Part shown: positions 1 through 7,434 of the stretch, one piece after another
Position numbering within the stretch: position 1 is the first letter of the stretch
Layout: each line of letters begins with the position of its first letter
Program-made: the position numbers and the translations under genes
Assembly: GCA_964467785.1 (NCBI GenBank)
Contig: CAYXVB010000048.1
Location: forward strand, 1-22,545
Reading direction: 5' to 3'
DNA from: CAYXVB01 sp964467785
Lineage (GTDB): Bacteria; Bdellovibrionota; UBA1018
DNA length: 22,545 bases
The notes under the pieces: generated by a model
What the model was told of the DNA's origin: nothing
Seen by the model: only the letters and a program-made list of their open reading frames with translations
The model's database searches: none

Positions 1-52
1 GGACTTGAACGCGGTCATGACTTTGCCGATGAGCATGAAGATGAGGATGAGG

Positions 53-1561
53 ATGAGGATAAAAACGATTCCGTCTGCCAAAGTAGCGGCCATCATCGTC
101 ACGCTACAACTTCTCTTCAGCGCTTCCTCGGTCGCGCGGGACAAGAATGCGCAGAGGAAGCCGGCTCCCGAAGCGCCCCAGAGGCCCGCAGCCCCCCTTC
201 AAAAGCCTCCACTCTGTCTGCCGGACAATAACCTCTGCGAAGGCGATTACGCCTACGGCCGGTCAAAAGACAATCCACTTCAGTTTGGCAAAATAGAATT
301 CCCTTCCGGAACCGACCGAGATGGGGTCACCCGAATCAATGGAAGCGAGTTTCCACTCAAGAGCATAGCTCGCGTCAAAACCGATCACTGCGCGAAGGAT
401 GCCTTAGGAGCGAAGCTTTGCCCAGGAGACCCCATCCAAAAAGGCGAAAACCTCGGCGTCGTGCTCGCTGTATTTCCCGATGGCGATGTGGTGGTCACGC
501 TGCCCGGAGCTCCCCCCTTTTCCGAAAGTGGCGGAAAACTTACCCGCTTCGAAGCCGGCTGCGATGACAGCCCGGAGCTACGCGAGCTGATCAAGAACCT
601 CCCGTTTATCCAGAACGCGCTCAATATCCCGAATGCGGGGACGTGCGAATTATCGCCTAAAGCCCACCCTCGCTACCCCGAACTCGCGCCACGCGAGCCG
701 GGAACCCAGTCCCCCGCCATCAACTGCGACGAGGCATCGGGGCCGATCAGTCCGGAAGACAGTCCCCATCTTTCCCATTTCGTCCAACTCCTGAAGACCG
801 GGATGGCGGCGCCAGTACAAGACTTTCTCAAGCTCTGGTACCCTGAGCGCAAGCGGATCGGCAAAGAGGGCGACGCGAACGATACGATTGTCCGTTGCAC
901 GAAAATGTCCATCTGGCCTGGCTACAAAATCATTGATGGCGCCATTCCCGAACCCTGCGCTCCGGACGTTCTCTATAGCTGGGGTCCGAAGGAAAAAGTC
1001 CAGACCATGGCCGAAGCGATGAGCGATGGCAAAAAATGGAAGGGGTCTCCGAATCCCAAGGCCAAAGTCGAATCCGGCCTCTTGTTTGCCTCAAATTCCG
1101 CCATTTCAACCTATATGTATGGAAGCATCGGAGTGCGCATCAAACTCAAGCCCAAGACGCCATTCCCAGTGGTGACTTATGGTGGATCCAAAAAGTCGGT
1201 GGGCTATCGGAACGACTTCTACTATGACTTCGGGCTCTCAGACTCCTCCGTGATCGAAAGTTGGAGCTACGGCACGCCTGAACACTATGACGAGATCGTC
1301 CGCGACATCCAGCGGATCTCCTCGGGGCAGCCTGCCACCTGGTATAAAAGAACAAGTCTATTTGCTAAAGGCATTGGCCGAATCTATGAGCTCGGCTACG
1401 TCGACAATTATCCCAATACCGAATACGTCCTCAAGGCCAACCTGCTTGAGATGATCCGGATGATCCTCGCAGGCGAAGGACGCATTCACTACTCCAAAGG
1501 CGCGTGCCGCAACCGCGCCGAGCACTTCCTCACCGACAAGCCCAGCTACATCAATCCTTAA
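53..1561 (+). CDS. Large secreted protein of unknown function with duplicated C-G-D barrel-like segments
   Basis: Not a family I can name. In-frame starts lie at 5 (TTG), 17, 29, 35, 41, 47 and 53. I chose the ATG at 53 because GAGG at 43-46 sits 6 nt upstream, and the product then begins with a normal signal peptide (MRIK, a hydrophobic core, likely cleavage after SSVA near residue 28). The frame is open to the window edge, so a longer protein is not excluded. The mature protein (about 475 aa) starts with a Pro/Ala/Lys-rich linker. Two segments follow that begin LCEGDYAYG (about residues 61-69) and LCPGDPIQKG (about 122-131), each followed by short Gly/Val strands ending near a basic residue; this looks like a duplicated SH3-like barrel. 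It has ten Cys after the signal, so disulfides are likely in the periplasm. The C-terminal half (about 340-415) contains LLFASNSAISTYMYG and ESWSYGTPEHYDEIV, vaguely like ADP-ribosyltransferase folds. Function unknown. Confidence 0.8.
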   Translation: MRIKTIPSAKVAAIIVTLQLLFSASSVARDKNAQRKPAPEAPQRPAAPLQKPPLCLPDNNLCEGDYAYGRSKDNPLQFGKIEFPSGTDRDGVTRINGSEFPLKSIARVKTDHCAKDALGAKLCPGDPIQKGENLGVVLAVFPDGDVVVTLPGAPPFSESGGKLTRFEAGCDDSPELRELIKNLPFIQNALNIPNAGTCELSPKAHPRYPELAPREPGTQSPAINCDEASGPISPEDSPHLSHFVQLLKTGMAAPVQDFLKLWYPERKRIGKEGDANDTIVRCTKMSIWPGYKIIDGAIPEPCAPDVLYSWGPKEKVQTMAEAMSDGKKWKGSPNPKAKVESGLLFASNSAISTYMYGSIGVRIKLKPKTPFPVVTYGGSKKSVGYRNDFYYDFGLSDSSVIESWSYGTPEHYDEIVRDIQRISSGQPATWYKRTSLFAKGIGRIYELGYVDNYPNTEYVLKANLLEMIRMILAGEGRIHYSKGACRNRAEHFLTDKPSYINP

Positions 1562-1564
1562 GGC

Positions 1565-1589
1565 ATGCAGCCCTGCGGCCGCGCTGCAT
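1565..1589. terminator. Hairpin between convergent genes, possible bidirectional terminator
   Basis: ATGCAGC at 1565-1571 pairs perfectly with GCTGCAT at 1583-1589 around an 11-nt GC-rich loop. It lies 3 bp after the stop codon at 1559-1561 and 26 bp from the stop of the opposing gene at 1616. There is no T-run, so this is a structural call only; it may work with Rho. Confidence 0.4.
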
Positions 1590-1615
1590 TGGCACAAGAC
1601 TCTTGCGCCTCCAGC

Positions 1616-2494
1616 TCAGCGGATCGTCGTCCAGCCGATCCCGCGGCCCGGGATCTCCTTGAACACCATTGCGCCGGTCGAAAGCTCGGGCGCGCGTTTT
1701 TCCACCGTAAGCTCGCCCGTCCCGAGATCCAGGCGGATCATCTGATTCATCGCCAGGTCGTGAGCCAGCGCGGTCTTGGTGGTGTCCTTCTCGGTCGCCA
1801 CGACAAAGATCTTGGTGCCGTTGACAAACGGCTGATACACGATGCCTTCGCGGAAAAAACGCGAAGCGCGATTGAACTCCGCCGCTTTGGCGTCATTGCG
1901 TCCCTCGGCCACGATCTTGTGGTTCTTGAGATCGAGCACGGCATATTCGGGCGTCTCGCCCGAGGTTGTGCGGATCGCAAAGAGCAGCTCTTCGTTCGGA
2001 CTGACGTAAATCGTCCCGTCCGGCAGATTGAAGAGCTTACCTTGGGGATCGATCACCAAAAGACGGGTGTCGTAATTACCCAGCTTTTTGACCAGCAGAT
2101 GGCCCTTGAGAGGTTGATGTTGCGGGAGCTGCAAGCCCGTGTAGCCGCCCACCGCGTCCAGCCCCCTGAACTCCGCCTTGTCGATTGACTTGCCCGCGCG
2201 CCGAGTCTCCACCAGGGAGTCCGTGCCGATGGATGTCTCGATGCCCGAGGCGTAGCGTGCCCTTTCCGTGAGGACCACTTCGATGTCGCCGAGCTTGAGG
2301 ACCTTGCGGACTTGGCCATTGCCACTCTTTTGAAACCGCTCGGAAATGGCCTTTTTCAGGGCCGAATTTCCTGGCTTCGCCGCGGGTTGGGCTCCCTCCT
2401 GCGCGTGAGCTATCCCAAAAGCCGCACTGACCAGCAGCAATCGCCGCGCCAGTGCCAAAAGTCGCCTCGCCCTCTCTCGCGCGCGCGTGTTCAT
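1616..2494 (-). CDS. Secreted propeller-like protein of unknown function
   Basis: 292 aa with a very Arg-rich n-region (MNTRARERARR), a hydrophobic stretch and likely cleavage after AHA (about residue 31), so exported. The rest reads as repeated short strands with Asp/Gly turns (LLVIDPQGKLFNLPDG, IYVSPNEELLFAI, YAVLDLKNHKIVAEG, MIRLDLGTGELTVEK). This is typical of beta-propeller or WD40/PQQ-like proteins, though no family signature can be fixed by eye. It is the third gene of an operon: its start is only 4 bp after the stop of the SIS-domain gene, and GGTGAGGG inside the end of that gene is the nearest Shine-Dalgarno-like sequence, about 10 nt upstream. Its link to the amino-sugar and peptide enzymes upstream is inference from position only. 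Confidence 0.72.
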   Translation of the reverse strand: MNTRARERARRLLALARRLLLVSAAFGIAHAQEGAQPAAKPGNSALKKAISERFQKSGNGQVRKVLKLGDIEVVLTERARYASGIETSIGTDSLVETRRAGKSIDKAEFRGLDAVGGYTGLQLPQHQPLKGHLLVKKLGNYDTRLLVIDPQGKLFNLPDGTIYVSPNEELLFAIRTTSGETPEYAVLDLKNHKIVAEGRNDAKAAEFNRASRFFREGIVYQPFVNGTKIFVVATEKDTTKTALAHDLAMNQMIRLDLGTGELTVEKRAPELSTGAMVFKEIPGRGIGWTTIR

Positions 2495-2498
2495 TCCG

Positions 2499-3425
2499 TC
2501 ATGCCCTCACCGCATCGGGATCCACGCCGCGGTTGAGCGCGGTGGCCAGCGCCAGCCACTGCAGCTCGACGAGCGCCGGCATCCAGGCCAGCGGACTCGA
2601 GGCCATCACGCCGATGCGATGCGCGGGCCTGAGCTGCGCGATCTGAGCCGCGCGCGGATCCTCGGGCAGCGCGATATGCCACACCCGGTCCTCGGACGTA
2701 AGCGCGGTATGCGGGCCATGAAAAAACTCCTCGCTGCCATAGGAGCGGACCGGCAGCTTGGCCATTTCCATGAGCTTGAGCGCGCCCTCGTGCGCGAGCC
2801 ACTCACCTTCCCACTCGCCAAGCAGGATCGTGGGGCCGGTTCCGGCCTTCATTCGCATGCGATCGAGATCCGGATTGCCCAGGCTTCGCAGAGCTTCCCA
2901 CTCCTCAGCCGCGCGCGTGCCCAGGATCAGCGTCGTCACGGCGCAGACCGCGCCGGTCACCGAGGCGGTATGCGGCTCCACCTTTTCCTGCGGAGTCGTC
3001 GTGATCAGCAGGCGGGTTGCGGGAGCCTCCGCGGCGTTCTCGCCGCTGACCTGAATGACAAAGGCGCCGGCGCGCGAGCAGATCTCCATCGCCTCGCGGG
3101 TAATTTCCGTGCGTCCCCGATGGGAAAACGCGATCGCGAAATCACCTTTTTGCGGAATCACCTCGACGCCGATCTCCTGGGAGGCGCAGCTCACCACCGG
3201 AACGCGCTGCCGGAAATGGTCGCGGATCATCGCGAATGCGGTCAATTTAGCGGCATAATGGCTCGAACCGACGCCAAAAAGCAGGATGCGCCGGGGCGCC
3301 TCGGGCGGCAGATCGCGGTGCGAGATCGAAAGGGCGCGTTCGCAGATCAGTTTCCAGTGATCGCGCTGCGCGCTCAGCGTTTCCTCCACGACGGACGGCG
3401 TGGGCAGGTTGTTTTCTTCGCTCAT
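2499..3425 (-). CDS. SIS-domain protein (GlmS C-terminal / AgaS-like)
   Basis: 308 aa containing two SIS (sugar isomerase) halves and no glutamine amidotransferase domain. The first half has GVGSSHYAAK (51-60) and SHRGRTE (101-107), the sugar-phosphate binding loops. The second has EGALKLMEMAKLP (213-225) and GSEEFFHGP (230-238), matching the GlmS/AgaS pattern LEGALKLKE...E..HGP. The end GVDPDAVRA resembles the AgaS-type terminus. The likely substrate is a phosphorylated amino sugar (isomerase or deaminase), acting in the cytoplasm; the exact reaction cannot be told. The start is supported by a strong site: the preceding gene's stop TAA is embedded in TAAGGAG, 6 nt or so before the ATG, which suggests coupled translation with the M20 peptidase. 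It is the middle gene of a three-gene operon. Confidence 0.88.
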   Translation of the reverse strand: MSEENNLPTPSVVEETLSAQRDHWKLICERALSISHRDLPPEAPRRILLFGVGSSHYAAKLTAFAMIRDHFRQRVPVVSCASQEIGVEVIPQKGDFAIAFSHRGRTEITREAMEICSRAGAFVIQVSGENAAEAPATRLLITTTPQEKVEPHTASVTGAVCAVTTLILGTRAAEEWEALRSLGNPDLDRMRMKAGTGPTILLGEWEGEWLAHEGALKLMEMAKLPVRSYGSEEFFHGPHTALTSEDRVWHIALPEDPRAAQIAQLRPAHRIGVMASSPLAWMPALVELQWLALATALNRGVDPDAVRA

Positions 3426-3434
3426 GATCTCTCC

Positions 3435-4850
3435 TTAGGAGTGCGGACGCGGCCAGCGGGCCGCCATTTCCTTGAAAAGGTGGACCTGGCTCAGCGCCGA
3501 CTTGCGGAGGTCGCTGATCAGGAGGCTTTCGTTCTCACCATGCGCGTCGGTGTAAGGGTCCTCGACCCCGACGAGCAGCGCGGGCGCGCCGCCGAGCGCA
3601 TCGGCAAAGGGCTGCACAAACGGGATACTCCCCCCGCAGCCGATCTTGTAAGGCTTGCGACCGTAGCCGGCCTCGAGTGCCGCTTCAGCCGCTTCGAACG
3701 CCCAACCTTCAGGCACGGTCGCCCAAGGGCCATTGGCCGCTTCGACCTTGAAGTGGGCCTCCAGGCCCCAGGGTACGCGCTTTTTCAGAAAGGTCTGAAG
3801 CTGCTCGATGACCTTTTGCGGGTCTATATCGGCGACGAGCCGAATGGTGAGGTAACACCAGGCGGAGTCATTGATGATGTTGCCCGCCTGCTTGCGCGAC
3901 GAAGCCTGGATCGCATTGAGCGTAAGCGACGGGTAGCGCCAGATCTGCACCGAGGGCGGCAGCTCGCTCGGCAAAAGCTCGGCGCTGTCCAGGAGGCCCG
4001 CCGCCTTGCGGAATTCCTTCACATCGCAGGGAACCCGCATGAGCTGCTCGCGCTCCATCGCGGAGAGCGGCCGAACCTGCTCGAGGACGCCGGGCACGGC
4101 GATCTTGCCGTCCTCATCAGTCAGTCCCGCGAGCATTTTGGTGAGCGCCATCGCGGGATCGGGGAGCGCACCGCCCCACATGCCGGAATGAAGTGTCTTG
4201 GTGAGCGCTCGCACTTCGACTTGCAGTCCCACCAAACCGCGCAGGGCGACCGTGAGCGCGGGCACCCCGCAATCAAAATTCGAAGTATCCGTCAGCACAA
4301 GCACGTCGGCATCGAGCTTGGCGCGATGGGTCTTGAGGAACTGCGGAAGGTGCGTACTCCCGATCTCCTCCTCGCCCTCGATCACGACCTTGACGTTGAC
4401 CGGAAGCTGACCTTCCGTCCGCAAAAGCGCATCAATTGCCGAAGTGTGAATCACCACGCCGGCCTTGTCGTCCGCCGAGCCACGGCCATAAAGGCGGTCG
4501 CCTCCGGGTCCCGGCCTCACCGTGGGCTCAAAGGGGGCGCTCTTCCAGAGCTCTTCGCGCCCGGGAGGCTGCACATCGTGGTGCGCATAAAGCAACAGGG
4601 TCGGCGCTCCGGGAGCGTGCAGCCAGTCACCATAGACATAAGGATGCGCACCGGGGACTTCGAGGATCTGCACATTCTCCAGGCCGCGCGATTTCAAAAG
4701 CGCCGCGACGGCATCGGCCGAGCGCCGCACTTCGCTCTCCGGAAATCCCGGAAAACTCACGCTCGGAATTCGAACGAGAGTCTTCAGGTCTTCGAGGTAT
4801 TCGGGAAACTTTTCATTCAGATAGGCAGTTGCCGCCTGCTGGGTGGACAT
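3435..4850 (-). CDS. M20 family dinuclear-zinc metallopeptidase (dipeptidase, carnosinase-like)
   Basis: 471 aa from ATG 4850; the frame stays open to 4964 but the family-like N-terminus begins MSTQQAATAYLNEKF, so I trimmed it. The zinc and catalytic residues are all visible in order: H90 and D92 (YAHHDVQP), D127 (GRGSADDKAG, bridging), E161 general base and E162 ligand (EGEEEIGS), D188 (LVLTDTS), H437 (YTDAHGENE). The lid/dimerisation domain carries LHSGMWGG (220-227), typical of the carnosinase/DapE-like branch. Length fits cytosolic M20 dipeptidases (about 450-480 aa); no signal peptide. Expected to hydrolyse dipeptides or related amides. It is the first gene of the operon with the SIS protein 9 bp downstream, so peptide plus amino-sugar recycling (muropeptide fragments) is a reasonable but untested idea. 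Confidence 0.93.
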   Translation of the reverse strand: MSTQQAATAYLNEKFPEYLEDLKTLVRIPSVSFPGFPESEVRRSADAVAALLKSRGLENVQILEVPGAHPYVYGDWLHAPGAPTLLLYAHHDVQPPGREELWKSAPFEPTVRPGPGGDRLYGRGSADDKAGVVIHTSAIDALLRTEGQLPVNVKVVIEGEEEIGSTHLPQFLKTHRAKLDADVLVLTDTSNFDCGVPALTVALRGLVGLQVEVRALTKTLHSGMWGGALPDPAMALTKMLAGLTDEDGKIAVPGVLEQVRPLSAMEREQLMRVPCDVKEFRKAAGLLDSAELLPSELPPSVQIWRYPSLTLNAIQASSRKQAGNIINDSAWCYLTIRLVADIDPQKVIEQLQTFLKKRVPWGLEAHFKVEAANGPWATVPEGWAFEAAEAALEAGYGRKPYKIGCGGSIPFVQPFADALGGAPALLVGVEDPYTDAHGENESLLISDLRKSALSQVHLFKEMAARWPRPHS

Positions 4851-4880
4851 ACGCACCGTAGCATGCCTCTGCCCCTGGCT

Positions 4881-4947
4881 CGTTGACAACCTAAAAGGTG
4901 CCTTACGCACGTCGTCACCCAGAGCGTTTCGGCGCACCTTGACAAGG
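4881..4947. promoter_or_regulatory. Pair of TTGACAA-centred palindromes in a divergent control region
   Basis: GTTGACAAC (4882-4890) and CCTTGACAAGG (4937-4947) are both perfect inverted repeats around a central A, 56 bp apart centre to centre. They lie in the 126-bp gap between the divergent M20 operon and the exonuclease gene. Each also contains a consensus -35 hexamer (TTGACA on +, TTGTCA on -), but I found no convincing -10 box at the right spacing. Candidate operators. Confidence 0.3.
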
Positions 4948-4976
4948 CATCCTCCTTCCAGCAAAGGTGAGGGCTC

Positions 4977-5627
4977 ATGGCACTCCCCAATAGTGGCGCG
5001 GGCACCCGCATCAAATTGAATCCCTCATTTTGGCGTCACACGAGCTGCGTGCCCTTCTCGGAGGACGTCGTTCCCTCGAGCCTTTTTCTAAAAAACCGCC
5101 ACTTCCTCATCGTCGACATCGAAACCCAAAACCTGGTCCAAGACGTCGGCGGCTGGGACCACATCGACAAGCTCAAGATCTCGGTCGCCTGCGCTTACGA
5201 TTCCAAGACGGACCAGTTCCTTTCCTTTCGCGAGCACGAGATCAAGGACCTCAACGAGCTCTGCGAGGAGCGCCTGGTGGTCGGCTACAACATCCGTGGC
5301 TTCGACTTGCCGGTAATGGCCGCCTACGGTCTCCGTCTGCCCAGGCTCGACGTCTTCGACATCATGTACGACCTCGAGACTCTTTCCCGCCAGCGTTACC
5401 TCAAGCTCGAGGCCGTCGCGCGCGGCACGCTCGGCACGGGTAAATCCGCCGACGGCCTGCTCGCCGTCGAATGGTGGAAAAAGGGCGAAGTCCAAAAGAT
5501 CATCGACTACTGCTTACAAGACGTGAAGGTCACCCGTGACGTCTTCCAGTTCGGCCGCCAAAACGGCTTCGTCAAGATCCAGCGCTCCGACGATAAGGTT
5601 GTCGAAGTACCCGTGCAGTGGAACTGA
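4977..5627 (+). CDS. Stand-alone RNase H-like DEDDy 3'-5' exonuclease
   Basis: 216 aa. Exo I is FLIVDIETQ (D47, E49), Exo II is VVGYNIRGFD (D110) and Exo III is YCLQD (Y178, D182). This gives the complete DEDDy set of DnaQ-like/PolB-type proofreading exonucleases (RNase_H_2-type families). There is no polymerase, helicase or nucleotide-binding domain, so it is a free exonuclease domain or a partner subunit; DNA versus RNA substrate is unknown. The ATG at 4977 is preceded by AAAGGTGAGGG (4963-4973), a good ribosome binding site 4-6 nt upstream. The first 40 residues are outside the fold and poorly ordered by appearance. It is transcribed divergently from the M20 operon and ends in a hairpin overlapping its stop codon. 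Confidence 0.88.
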   Translation: MALPNSGAGTRIKLNPSFWRHTSCVPFSEDVVPSSLFLKNRHFLIVDIETQNLVQDVGGWDHIDKLKISVACAYDSKTDQFLSFREHEIKDLNELCEERLVVGYNIRGFDLPVMAAYGLRLPRLDVFDIMYDLETLSRQRYLKLEAVARGTLGTGKSADGLLAVEWWKKGEVQKIIDYCLQDVKVTRDVFQFGRQNGFVKIQRSDDKVVEVPVQWN

Positions 5628-5646
5628 GCGGTGGGCTGCCACCGCT
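5627..5646. terminator. Hairpin overlapping the stop codon of the exonuclease gene
   Basis: AGCGGTGG (5627-5634), tetraloop GCTG, CCACCGCT (5639-5646): eight perfect base pairs starting at the last base of the TGA stop. No T-run follows, so termination strength is uncertain. Confidence 0.45.
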
Positions 5647-5750
5647 GGAGGGCGCCGACTCGTTTCATTTCGAGTGCCATCCTTGGCGAACCCGAGATAG
5701 CGCGGCGCTCCAAACGAAGAGAGCGACCGTTTTCTGTAAGCCTCAGTTGA

Positions 5751-6068
5751 TCACTTACAGAAGTAATTCATGTCCACGTAGTGAAACGTAACAAGCAAAG
5801 CGGAATACCACTTACAATTCCCTGCTTTGTAAACCAGCTGAAGGCCCTGACTTTCGCAGTCCATGTACGCCTTTGAATAGGCCTCATTGTACGCGTAATA
5901 GCATGCGTCATTACCTCCATTGAACGCACGGCCAGTGACCGTTTTGACCTCATAACGCGGTTGAGACCCTGAATTTGCGTTTTCGGCCGATTGGACTGAA
6001 TCGAAGTCGGCCCAAGCAGAACAGCTTAAAGCCAACAGAAAAAACGTAAAGAGTTTCCAGACTTTCAT
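5751..6068 (-). CDS. Small Cys-rich secreted protein of unknown function
   Basis: 105 aa from ATG 6068, preceded by AGAGG five bases upstream; the GTG at 6074 is inside that site and is rejected as a start. Signal peptide MKVWKLFTFFLLALSCSAWA with cleavage after residue 20. The mature part (85 aa) has four cysteines (56, 71, 85, 104), enough for two disulfides, with a Tyr-rich middle (CYYAYNEAYSKAY) and a CK terminus. No family recognised. Base composition is much lower in GC than the neighbours (one 60-base line here counts 38 %). It lies head-to-head with two secreted proteases, which makes a protease partner, substrate or inhibitor possible; this is inference from position only. Confidence 0.72.
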   Translation of the reverse strand: MKVWKLFTFFLLALSCSAWADFDSVQSAENANSGSQPRYEVKTVTGRAFNGGNDACYYAYNEAYSKAYMDCESQGLQLVYKAGNCKWYSALLVTFHYVDMNYFCK

Positions 6069-6335
6069 AATCACCTCTATGTAAATTGGACGCGTGATTG
6101 CGCCCGTGCCTGGAATCTAGACCAAAACCAGCGGTGAGACTCTTCCTCAAGTCTTCGCTGTCCTCGCAGATTGTCGAAGATGCCAATCTGACAGCCATTT
6201 TCTCCCTGGGACCCTCCGATTGAGACTTAAGCCAGCCTTTTGACTGTCCTTTACTCTCCCGCATTGGAGCCACACCTCCTGCGCCAAGAGATTCGCCAGT
6301 TTAAACCTCAAAGCCTCTACTGCCGATAACGCAAT
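6069..6335. other. 267-bp divergent intergenic region
   Basis: Separates the small Cys-rich gene (-) from the HELEH protein gene (+). Both promoters should be here, but I see no consensus -35/-10 pair at proper spacing in either direction. A reading frame on the minus strand across it has no family-like content and overlaps the start of the real gene. Confidence 0.4.
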
Positions 6336-7259
6336 GTGCGGTCCTATTTGTTCATTTCGCTCATCACTCTCTCCTTGCTGCTCGGAAATCCATGCAGGGC
6401 CATGGACTCTTGCGCCCTTCTTTACCGCGACATCAGCCGGACGATTTCAAAAGGATATGTGGGCCCCGAAGCGAAGCGACAGATCGCGGAGATCTTTGAA
6501 AATGAAGCGTTCAATAGCGAAGAAAAAGCCCGGAAAGTGTTCGAACGAGTCGTCAACGAACGCATCAGACTTTTGACGCCTCCCGTTGCGGCAGAAATAC
6601 GAAAGCTCCTCGAGCAAAACGTGCAACGGACCTATTACTCCGAAGGCAAACACTTCTTCGGCAAGTTCTATCGAAACAAAGAGGAAGGCAATAACTCCGG
6701 ACAGGACATGGTCAAACTCGTCATTCCTCAAAACTTTCGGGGAACGATCATCGAATACGCGCTTCTGACTCATGAACTGGAACACGGAATTCAAGAAGCG
6801 ATTGTGAGAGATCAACTGAGCCCCGGTTTCAACCTGCAGGACTTCCTCAAATCGTTATGGGATCTTGAATACCACCGATTCCATCATGAGGTCGGTGCGA
6901 TGCTCTCGGAGTTTGAATACCTTCAAAGCATTCCACAGGAAACACGTCATTCCCTCATCGAAGAAATCCGGTCATCCCCCCTTCTTGAGGAAAACAGCAA
7001 AAGGATGCGTTTACGCTGGATGGAACTGAATGCGACAAAACCGGGCACTCACGTCCGCTCCGAACATCTGGCGGGAAGATACTCAAAAGAGCAGATACGA
7101 GAGATTGTGACGGGCTCTCGACTGATGGGCGCGGGCATGGCGACCATCCCATTGATACCTCTATGGACCTATTGTCAGTCCCTCCATCAACGAAACGCCG
7201 CCACAAAAGAAACATCGCTCTTCTATCAGTATGTCTGCAGGAAAATTCCTGGCATCTAA
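6336..7259 (+). CDS. Secreted zincin-like putative metalloprotease (HELEH)
   Basis: 307 aa from a GTG start; an ATG two bases earlier is in another frame. No clear Shine-Dalgarno sequence is visible. Short n-region and hydrophobic core (RSYLFISLITLSLLLG), likely cleavage after PCRA (residue 22), so exported. Residues 136-150 read GTIIEYALLTHELEH, an HExxH zinc site (H146, E147, H150) in a hydrophobic helix. A second helix, YHRFHHEVGAMLSEFEYL (179-196), supplies E185 or E192 as a likely third ligand in the gluzincin manner. A hydrophobic stretch at 263-280 (LMGAGMATIPLIPLWTYC) may anchor or pack the C-terminus. No named peptidase family recognised. It lies in a lower-GC islet directly upstream of a secreted S1 protease. 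Confidence 0.8.
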   Translation: MRSYLFISLITLSLLLGNPCRAMDSCALLYRDISRTISKGYVGPEAKRQIAEIFENEAFNSEEKARKVFERVVNERIRLLTPPVAAEIRKLLEQNVQRTYYSEGKHFFGKFYRNKEEGNNSGQDMVKLVIPQNFRGTIIEYALLTHELEHGIQEAIVRDQLSPGFNLQDFLKSLWDLEYHRFHHEVGAMLSEFEYLQSIPQETRHSLIEEIRSSPLLEENSKRMRLRWMELNATKPGTHVRSEHLAGRYSKEQIREIVTGSRLMGAGMATIPLIPLWTYCQSLHQRNAATKETSLFYQYVCRKIPGI

Positions 7260-7325
7260 CCTCTGCGTTTCGATCACTAGCAGCCCTCACTTTCGTTCCA
7301 TCACGCCAGGGCATGTCGAAAACTT

Positions 7326-7344
7326 AGACACCTGTCATGTGTCT
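7326..7344 (+). terminator. Weak hairpin between the two secreted protease genes
   Basis: AGACAC (7326-7331), loop CTGTCAT, GTGTCT (7339-7344), then CCTTTCT. Six base pairs with a poor pyrimidine tail; could be a weak terminator or an intercistronic element in the 175-bp gap. Confidence 0.3.
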
Positions 7345-7434
7345 CCTTTCTCCGCTGAAGACAGATCATAGATGAGCCTCTGGCACGGCTTGCAAGTGCC
7401 TACTCATGATGTTTTTAGGCCATCGAGAGGAAGA

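Noticed and set aside
1565..2188. 207-codon open frame on the plus strand after the first gene
   Set aside because: Antisense to the exported propeller-like gene, which has a signal peptide and operon position; the plus frame has neither.
2487..4886. 799-codon open frame on the plus strand
   Set aside because: Antisense to the M20 and SIS genes, whose catalytic motifs are intact. The translation has no family motif and is a by-product of high GC third positions.
5950..6273. 107-codon minus-strand frame in the divergent region
   Set aside because: Overlaps the signal-peptide gene in another frame, has no ribosome site and no hydrophobic or family pattern.
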